Assembly: GCF_016859285.1 (NCBI RefSeq)
Contig: NC_053402.1
Span: 7,411,531-7,475,530 of the forward strand
DNA from: Xiphias gladius
Taxonomy: Eukaryota; Chordata; Actinopteri; Istiophoriformes; Xiphiidae
Direction of reading: 5' to 3'
DNA length: 64,000 nucleotides
This document shows, piece by piece, positions 56,257 to 64,000 of this stretch (position 1 is the first letter of the stretch; each line of letters begins with the position of its first letter). A program made the translations under genes and the position numbers. A model generated the notes under the pieces. It did not search any database. It was not told the origin of the DNA and saw nothing but the letters and a program-made list of their open reading frames with translations.

Positions 56257-58135
56257 TTACTGGGGCCACTGCTGCAGTGATCTTGGGTTAACATAAGTGC
56301 CCAGCTGTCCCCAAGTGCCCATCGGGGAGTACAGCCAGGTGCTTGGAGTGTGATTCTGCATCATGCCGTCTTCCTCCTCTTCATCACTCGAAGCTCCCAC
56401 ATCGTCCTCCTCTGAGCTGTTCTTTCTAGTGCTGTCTCCCTGCAGGTGAGATATCTCTTCTTTATTCCTTGTGTGACAGAGACTGCAGACCCTCAACTTC
56501 TTAGTGGGGTGAATATGGCCTATCACTACTCGTGTCTTGGAGCATGAATTGCAGACCAAAAAGCCACATTTTCGGCAGTGGTGTCGACGGTTGGTTGCGG
56601 TGAACTTGCTGAAGCAGCGCATGCATTTGTAAGCGGCCTGGTCCGGGATCCAAGAAACAGCAAAGGCAGAGCCAGGTTGGCAGCTGCCACCCTGCAGCAG
56701 GCTAGACCGGCAGTCTTCAATGTGATCCATCCAGGCCCGCTTCTCCTCGTATGAAGGGGCGGACACAAAAAAGGACTTGCATGGTGTACGGATAAGCCAT
56801 TGGTTCTCCAGTCCCACACCATCCTCCATGTCCTCCAGCTGAATGTCCTCTGAAATCACAGTGAAAATGGCATATTGATAACAACACAAAAAAGATATGG
56901 GTACCATGGCATAGTGAACGAGCTCCTCCACCAAGAAATAGTTATTAACAGCTAAAATTTTTCAGTGTCATTAGCCCCCAAAACTCAGATTTGTGTATTT
57001 TTCTACTTGTGATTCACATTAAGAATGTTTGGCACATGCAAGAAAGGCCATTTCAGCCATTCAAAACTTCCTATTTCGGCACAACAATGATTTCAAATTA
57101 GAGTTGGAAGCAGTCATATCTATCCTTAGAGGTGATGTTAGCTCGCCCAAATCACATATCAACATATGATCTGACTTGTGCTAATTTTATTTAGCCATAC
57201 TGATCATTTTGGTTTTATAGGCTGAGGTTTTTAGAATATCCGCCTCTGAAACTACTGCTACTCCACCAATAAAATGGGGTTGAATAGAATTCCACATGTG
57301 GTGCTCAACACATTGAAAAACTACATTTAAGAAATGCAAAACCACTGGCATTTCCAGAAACAAAGTTTTCCTTTTTTTCAAGGTAAACTACAGAAAGAAC
57401 TATTTGTTCAGTTGAATGTAGTTCCAGTAGTCTGTGGATATATTTTTTGTGCAGAATTAACGAAATTCAATTTTCCTTCATTGTATTGCTGTGGCAGATA
57501 TCTCAAAACTTCTGGATATGAATCCAAAACTCTGCTTAACAAGATAACACAAGGACTAATTGAGAAAGAACTTTTTTTTTTTTTAATTTTCTTTAAAAAT
57601 TTGGAGAAACTGACCCTTTAATTCATTTTGACCTTTTTTCCCAGTTTTTCTTTTTTAGTATTGGATTAGCACCAATAAGATGTGTCAAATTATCAAAACC
57701 ATGTAAAGTTATGAAAAGGCAACACCAAAGCATTGACAGATACATGGTCACTATAACTTACTAGATAATACTAGAGTTTAAAGTAATACAAATGCCAGTT
57801 TGATCATTATCTTATTCTTCATGACATTTTCTGTCCGAGTGGATCCAGTGCTCTGGTTAGCCACAGGAGAAGAAGATGAGTTTCTCACCTAGAGGGATGA
57901 TCTTCTGGTTTTTGTGCCAGCGGCCGTTCAGAAGGATGCTGCCGTAAACCAGCACATCATTGAAGAGGAAGAACGCCTTCGGCTCGGCCTTCCGACGACC
58001 CTGTTTTATCAGATGGCCCTTTCCCATCAGAATCCGACCCGGCTGGGATAGGGGCCGGCCCGATGGACCAAACGAATTCTCCACTGCCTGAATACGATCA
58101 CGGTTCTCCCTCACAAATGATATCTGGGCCATCAT
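56257..58135 (-). CDS. plekhf1: PH and FYVE domain protein, Phafin1-like, complete
   Basis: Endosomal and lysosomal adaptor that binds phosphatidylinositol 3-phosphate; Phafins act in endocytic traffic and autophagy. Two coding exons, 57889-58135 and 56257-56849, give 279 residues, the length of human PLEKHF1. The first exon has AVENSFGPSGRPL and the first part of the PH domain (FFLFNDVLVYGSI). The intron falls inside the PH domain. The second exon completes it (WLIRTPCKSFFVSAPS), then carries a FYVE finger with all signature parts: WIPD, CMRCF, RRHHCRKCG, VCNSCS and RVCSLC. The tail has an acidic run (SSDEEEEDG), as in human Phafins. The start is ATG-ATG, so either Met may serve. Phafin1 rather than Phafin2 is chosen on length and tail, with moderate certainty. 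Confidence 0.88.
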
Positions 58136-58230
58136 TGTAGCAGGAACAAGGTGCCCACAGCGGCAGCAGGTGGATTTAAAGTGCCCTGTTTCCTGGTGAC
58201 GTAATGGGACTTTCCAAGTTTAGACTGAGC
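58136..58230 (-). promoter_or_regulatory. plekhf1: Candidate plekhf1 promoter with CRE-like site
   Basis: About 60 bases upstream of the start codon the minus strand reads TTACGTCA (58197-58204), an ATF/CREB-type element. No TATA box at a usual distance. The transcription start is not known. Confidence 0.35.
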
Positions 58231-59264
58231 ACGAACAAGTTAAACAAGAAATAAGAGAGAGGGAGAAGGGATGGAGCAGCATTTCGAACAACATTTAGAT
58301 TTTCATTCATTTAAGATGCAAAGTTGCAAAGACAGTTACTCTGTAAATATCGAAGGAAGATATTGTATTTTTTATTCCACTACATTTATTTAACTGATAC
58401 TTACTAGTTCAAGGTTCAAATTACGAATTTAAATACAAAGCATGATCAGTTTTTAGCATACAGTACTTGTTATAAAACACCCAACCACATATGAAACGGT
58501 TAAAATTAGCTACACCTTAACCAATAACATTAGAATGATGCTTTCGTCGTTTATTTTGTTGCTAATGCGTCTGTGCTTTCACGTGTGGCATTTAAATAAA
58601 ACAATTGTGCTTGTAATGAATAACTTTTATAGAGTGTTAACGTTAGCTACTTTTACTTAATTCAGTGACACTTCCTTCATTACTGCACGGCATGTTGAAT
58701 GTTGGTTGAGCAGCTCGGCCAGCAGCTGGATCGAAAAAACAAACACTTTCATCCAACTGCTTCATGCTGCCAACTCACGTTTGTCACTTGCACGCCATGC
58801 TTGTCAGAGACATTCAGTGGGTCATTACGAGCCGTTTATTCTAGCGCTGAACAGAGGCACGAACGACATAAAGCAACAAGACACAAACAACAGTCTTCCA
58901 GTGACGGAATCAAAGACACGTCTCAGTTGGCAGTATTCCTGTTATTATATAAGTGTGTGGTGAACATACACATGGGGAAAGGGCAGGGGAAAGAGGTTTC
59001 AGCATTTTGCTCCCTTCCAATGAGGAAATAAATGTAACGTTGACAAAAGTAGGGGGATTTACTGAGAGAAAACTCACGGCTGACCATTTTCGAAACGTTA
59101 TTTAATCATAGTTACTTCATAAGCGTAATACAAAACTTGTTACTTTTTTATGGGCAAAATAAAGCTTGGTTAGTCAATTTATCAGTAAGTATGATAAAAC
59201 ATTACTTAGGCTATGTGGGATAAAGCATATTTTTACCAGCCATCTCCAGAATAAATGTTAGAAA

Positions 59265-59820
59265 ATGTAAAGGAATAGTTTGATGTTTTGGGAAAATACC
59301 CTAGTTCACTCTCTAGTTGACAGTCAGATAAGAAGATTGATACCACTCTCATATCTGTACAGTAACTATAAAGCTAGTACCAGCAGCTGGTTCCCTAGCT
59401 TAGCACGTAGACTAGAAACAGGCAGTTTTGCTTTGTCCAAAGGAAACAAAATCTGCCTACCAGCACCTCTAAAGCTCACTGATTAATATGTGTGTGGCAA
59501 CCGGAATGCAGCGACCTAGCAGACCCTCCAGGAAGTTACTGCTCCAAGTCAAGGAATAGTCTGGCAAATAACGCACGGTTAAGTGATGAATTGTTGTTTT
59601 TACACTTTGACTTTTGTACAGATTAAACAAACGTGGTAAAACGTGTTAATAAATGAGATTTAGAGGTGCTTAGTAGGAAAATATTTTGTTACCTTTGGGA
59701 AAACCAGGCTAACTGTTTCCCCTTGTGTTCAGTCATTGTGCTAAACTAACTGGCTGCTGGTTGTAGCTATATTTTTACAGAACAGTCACAAGAGTGGTGT
59801 CAATCTTCTCAACTGACCAA
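59265..59820. mobile_element. Long-inverted-repeat dispersed element, copy 4
   Basis: The clearest copy: AAGGAATAGTTTGATGTTTT at the left, GATTGATACCACTCTCATAT, then GTCCAAAGGAAACAAAATCT. The right arm is inverted (AACTGGCTGCTGGTTGTAGC, GTGGTGTCAATCTTCTCAAC). Lies between plekhf1 and bglap. Confidence 0.7.
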
Positions 59821-60872
59821 GCTTGATTTCATCCAAATGACATCATTATGTGTAATAGAATTTTTTTGTGTTCAGCCCACATCTTTCTATTCGTTGGTTT
59901 TTGCATCGTTTGTCCTTTTATACTAATAAAACAACTAAATGTAAAATGTTACAAAACAGGCTTTCTCCTACGGGTTTGGAGACTGTCCAAAGCAGATCCT
60001 ATAACTGACATCAATTCGTTTAGTCATTATGCCTTAGGTGTATGTAAATTGAAGGAAAATGGAAAAAGCACAAGAAAAGAGAAGACTGACTGGAGATTCC
60101 ACTATTACCATTTTTCTAACAACAACCCTCCATTTTCTTCATTCTTCATCTTTTTTCTGTCTTCATGTTCTCTCATATATTCACTGACACATACATGTAC
60201 ATACATACACAAAAAATTGTCATGATTTGTTCTTTGTTTTTGTCTCATTAGTTGTATTTTGTCTGTCAAGTCACCATTTCATGTATTGTCCTTTTGCACT
60301 GGTAAGGAAAAATAAATGGAATGACAAATATAAGGAAACTGGAACAGTGAATAACAAAGTAGTTTAATCTGTGATCTGTGAGTACATCATAGACTTGTCT
60401 GACTACATACTCCAGTAATGCACACATTAACATCACAATGGCACATATGCACTGACAGCATGAACAAAAGAAATATACACTTCGCAAGAAGCAGCATCAG
60501 GCAAAAAGAAATTCAACTCCAAGTCTCAATGAAATCTAATACAGGGGGTTGTTTGCTGGGCTGCATGATGTATAAGAGGACTTTCATGCTACTTTCATAC
60601 ATTCATGACCATTTCCTTTTGTGTTCAAATTATATTTCTACAGACTGTAATGAATATAAAATATTTTCTATCTTTTAATGAATAAATTATTCAGCCAAGC
60701 AAGGTTGCCAAACTTGAAAAAAGCTCATTCAGAATGATCATGACTACTATGTGACCAAATGCAATGGTCTTTTGAAGTATAGTAATACTAAGAACTGATG
60801 GGTAAGATTAATAAAACATATGACAAGGAGGACTTAGTACAGATTATAGTCAAGGTAAACGAAATGAGAGTA

Positions 60873-60907
60873 CATGTGTGTGTGTGTGTGTGCGTGTGTG
60901 TGTGTGC

Positions 60908-60977
<70 letters not shown>
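60873..60977. repeat. (TG)n-(TA)n compound microsatellite
   Basis: About 55 bases of TG with CG interruptions followed directly by about 45 bases of TA. Lies between plekhf1 and bglap. Confidence 0.95.
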
Positions 60978-60978
<1 letters not shown>

Positions 60979-62247
60979 ACATTTAAACAGGTAACTGGAT
61001 TTAATGTTGTGACTGATCAGTGTACATGTATGCTTTTGTGGGTCAGATAACTCTAGTCAAAGAAGTCGTGACTTGGTCTTTTATCTTTTAATAGACTGCT
61101 TCTATACTCAGATAGCATTTTGTAGAATCAAAGTCCAGTGCTTTGGCTTGTGTCTTCATCAGGGACCAAACAGGAATAATGGATTAAAATGCATATTATA
61201 TTTGTTTTTAAACATCATACAAGGCATCTTGTATGATAACTGCATCACTCTGTAACCAAGCCGTCATCTGTTTCACTTATTGAATTGTTCTCTGACCCTT
61301 CTTTGCTTTGAACATTGTAGCACCATCTTGTGAATAAATCAGAGCAAATCAAACAAGCGACAAAACAAATTAAAGTATAATTTTCAACATAAAATCAAGA
61401 TGATCAAAGTTAAACTTAGTTTATAAGAAAATACTTTAAGTGTAGCTCTTCATGTGGCAATTGTTTGTTAAATTTATACACGCTATTCAGAATGCTCCCT
61501 TTTTCAAAAGCAGTAGACCCAGATAGTCACCTTGCTCTTCGTTAAGTTAGATTTTGTCTCCTGCTAGCACCTTTGTGCTCTGAATTCCCTTTAAGCTGAA
61601 GTTCTGCCCTGAATGGAGGATGCCTGAATTCTTCAGTGGCAGTTTTTGTTATTGCAATGAGTATATGAACAACAAGGAGAATTCAGGTTATCATAGATTT
61701 TAGAATGACTTGTCAAATCTGAAGTTGCCTCTCTTACATACAAAAAGAGGAGGGCGTCTGATCAAATATCCAACTATTTCACCAATGTTTTAATACAATG
61801 GATTTAATTTTGCCTGAGAGAGGTCAAAAACTAGAAGTGAACACATATAAATCCATATAAGATAATATAAGATCCACTGATCTTATCTCAAAATCTTTAC
61901 TAGAGGAGAAAATCGTAGTATTGTCTGAAAATGAATATGAAGCACTCTGGATTGGATCTGCATTATATAAATTATATTGTCTTGTAAGCCCATAGTCTTA
62001 TGCATGACTCAATATAGCATACATATGAATGATTCATGGCATTCACAATCAAGCAAACCTCAAGGAGACATAGTCTGCATATAAGGCTAACACATTTGCA
62101 CTACCTTCTGATATGACATACTCATGGTCAATAGGGACATCTAGTGACCAAAACTTGTCTAAGCACTTCCATCAGTAAGTGAATGTTGGGGTAATTCGTC
62201 CAGTATCACAGGAGGTGCCTTATAAAAAAGCACACACACAGCAGACT

Positions 62248-62253
62248 TTTATT
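62248..62253 (-). promoter_or_regulatory. bglap: Candidate poly(A) signal of bglap
   Basis: AATAAA on the minus strand about 310 bases after the osteocalcin stop. Confidence 0.45.
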
Positions 62254-62559
62254 TATCTTTATTTAATTTCATCAAGCTACTCTACAGGCTGGCTGAAATG
62301 CTAGGATTAGAGACAATTCTGTGGGTCTATGCAGGGTGGAAAAAATTAATCCACATGCCAATATTATTCCTCTTGCTCACACATCTGTTCACATCTTTAT
62401 CCCCATATCTCTCCCTTTTATATTTGTGTAACAACTATTACACACTGGCACACTTTGGGAATTTTTTCTCATGCTTGTTATGAGAGGCTGCAAAGATAGA
62501 GTTGAACTCAAAGGTGATAATAAAAATGAAATATAAGACAGGTTGTCATGGTGTGGCGT

Positions 62560-63738
62560 CTAAAAGACAATTGGTCCATAGTAAGTGGTGTAGGCAGTGA
62601 TGATTCCATCCGTGTCCATCATGTGTTCACAAGCCAGGTGTGCCTCACACACTTCTCTCAGGCTGGATGGAGAAAGGAACAGTTAGGACATGACTGGACT
62701 ATGTTAGATTAAAAAAAAAAAACACATACAGTATTTTCTATTAGATTTGATGCTGGTATGTGAGTATGCCTGTCCACTGCTCCTTATAAGTGATGTGAAA
62801 GTAGAGGATGTGGGAAATACCTCTCCAGCTGGGTCAGGGATAACTCTCCAGGAGCTCTCTTCTGTCTCACCACTGTGGACGCCTGCTCCCTTTCCACAAT
62901 CAAACCTGCACATCATGCACATTCAACATAAATATATAAATAAAGAAGAAGTCTATCGATCCGGGCCTGTTGATAAAAGTCAACCAAATACGAATGCATA
63001 TGAAAGATATACTGTAGACAGCACCTCAGCAGAAATCAAGAAAAGTTTTGTCCATATGTTGCAAATAAAATATTTATAATATAATTTATGCATTGTGTTG
63101 AAGAGTGAAATATGTTTAAATCGTGTTTATCATTATACAAAATATGTTTAACAAATCAGACTTTTTTAAACTAATGATCCGGTTTTTATTTATTTATTAA
63201 TATTTATTTTAAGCAACTGAAAACTTCTGAAAAAGTTATCTAGCCAAACTGTAGGAATCATTTACTTTAGTATTCATCTTCGAGTCAAACTGACTCAAAT
63301 GTGTTACACAATAATTGATTTCATAAATTGTAGCAGAATAAATTCACAAAATGTACAGAACAGTCAAAATCCAATTGTAGAATCTTACCCTCCTGAGCAG
63401 GGTTGTCACTAGCAAGCTGGGAGCCAGAGGAGGCATCTGTCAAACATGAGGGAAAAATACCTATAACAATTATTTATTTTATTTTATGAAAAGAAGAAGT
63501 CTCAAAGAAGTATGGCCCCCTCAAGTGATTCCTTTCACCACAAGTCACTGTAGTCACATAAATCAATCGGCCAGATTTTTAAACTTTGTAGAGCTCCTGA
63601 AGTTGAAATAATATAATATTATACTGTTGTTTTAATAAAGAGCCTTACTAACATATAACCTACTGCTGTGTAGCTCTTACCTGAAGTCAGACAGATGACA
63701 GCCAAGGAGCAGAGAACCAGGATGGCCACTGTCTTCAT
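62560..63738 (-). CDS. bglap: Osteocalcin (bone Gla protein) precursor, complete
   Basis: Secreted, vitamin K-dependent calcium-binding protein of bone matrix. Four coding exons, 63681-63738, 63389-63436, 62821-62905 and 62560-62662, give 294 bases, 97 residues. Order: signal peptide (MKTVAILVLCSLAVICLTS), propeptide with the gamma-carboxylase recognition region, processing site RQKR, then a 45-residue mature peptide starting APGELSLTQ. Within it Glu 11, 15 and 18 are the expected Gla residues, Cys 17 and 23 form the disulfide, and the end is YYGPIVF. The Gla positions follow known fish osteocalcins; their carboxylation is inferred. All splice sites are canonical and every key residue is present. 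Confidence 0.96.
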
Positions 63739-63799
63739 CTTTCAGCTTCTTTCTTCACCGTCTGCAGTATCAAACAGCAAGTAAGACTGGAGACTTCAA

Positions 63800-63915
63800 T
63801 GGCTCTGTTACTCTCTTCTCTCTCTTCCGTTCCCTCTCTAACACATACATACATAGATACACATTCGGTTTATAGATGTGGCCCTCACTATGACATGGAT
63901 ATGTGATTGGTTAGG
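63800..63915 (-). promoter_or_regulatory. bglap: bglap core promoter (TATA and CCAAT boxes)
   Basis: On the minus strand TATAAA lies at 63869-63874, about 130 bases upstream of the start codon, with CCAAT at 63906-63910, some 32 bases further up. This is a classic TATA promoter, as in mammalian osteocalcin genes. The transcription start would fall near 63840-63845. Confidence 0.6.
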
Positions 63916-64000
63916 GAATCATGTATCACACACCCACACAGACGCAGAAATACACACCTCCACAAAAATCATGTACACCAAAACGAAATTTTATATATAT

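Larger units (their letters stand above)
58231..62247. other. Intergenic stretch between plekhf1 and bglap
   Basis: No gene recognised. It carries a near-complete copy of the long-inverted-repeat element at about 59265-59820 and a TG-then-TA microsatellite at 60873-60977. Short open frames here have no coding character. Confidence 0.55.

Overview
The window is eukaryotic nuclear DNA from a ray-finned fish, almost certainly a teleost. The genes are intron-split with GT-AG boundaries, simple repeats (CA, TA, CAGA, CTAT) are abundant, several dispersed repeat families are of kinds familiar from teleost genomes, and the osteocalcin gene codes for the short 45-residue mature peptide typical of fish. 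All five clearly recognised genes lie on the minus strand, so transcription runs from high to low coordinates.

Layout. (1) 153-32724: the 5' end of non-muscle myosin heavy chain IIB (myh10), coding exons 1-7 spread over about 32 kb by long introns. The gene runs off the left edge. (2) 35148-41733: the complete 12-exon coding region of the DEAD-box RNA helicase ddx47. (3) 42678-46992: the complete 11-exon coding region of the splicing factor wbp11. (4) 48700-52500: a disordered region with three exons of a protein I do not recognise, interrupted by an in-frame stop. Its last exon is duplicated in tandem about 0.95 kb away. Degenerate GGTGGAGG-type repeats lie around and between the copies, and there are weaker exon-like open stretches beyond. 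(5) 56257-58135: a two-exon PH+FYVE protein, plekhf1 (Phafin1)-like, 279 residues. (6) 62560-63738: osteocalcin (bglap), four exons, 97 residues, with a TATA box and a CCAAT box upstream.

The genes are not a functional cluster. ddx47 (ribosomal RNA processing) and wbp11 (mRNA splicing) are housekeeping RNA factors lying head-to-tail. myh10 is cytoskeletal, plekhf1 endosomal and bglap a bone-matrix protein. Exon joins were checked by reading-frame arithmetic: ddx47 gives 479 codons plus stop, wbp11 735 plus stop, plekhf1 279 plus stop and bglap 97 plus stop.

The rest is intron and intergenic DNA with several dispersed repeat families: a long-inverted-repeat element (three near-complete copies and one half copy), a snap-back hairpin in a ddx47 intron, an AAGTACTTAAG-type repeat, a retroelement-like tail and large microsatellites. 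I found no CRISPR array, tRNA, rRNA or prokaryotic feature, and nothing I would call a new biological system. The most unusual locus is the broken, partly duplicated gene at 50280-52469.
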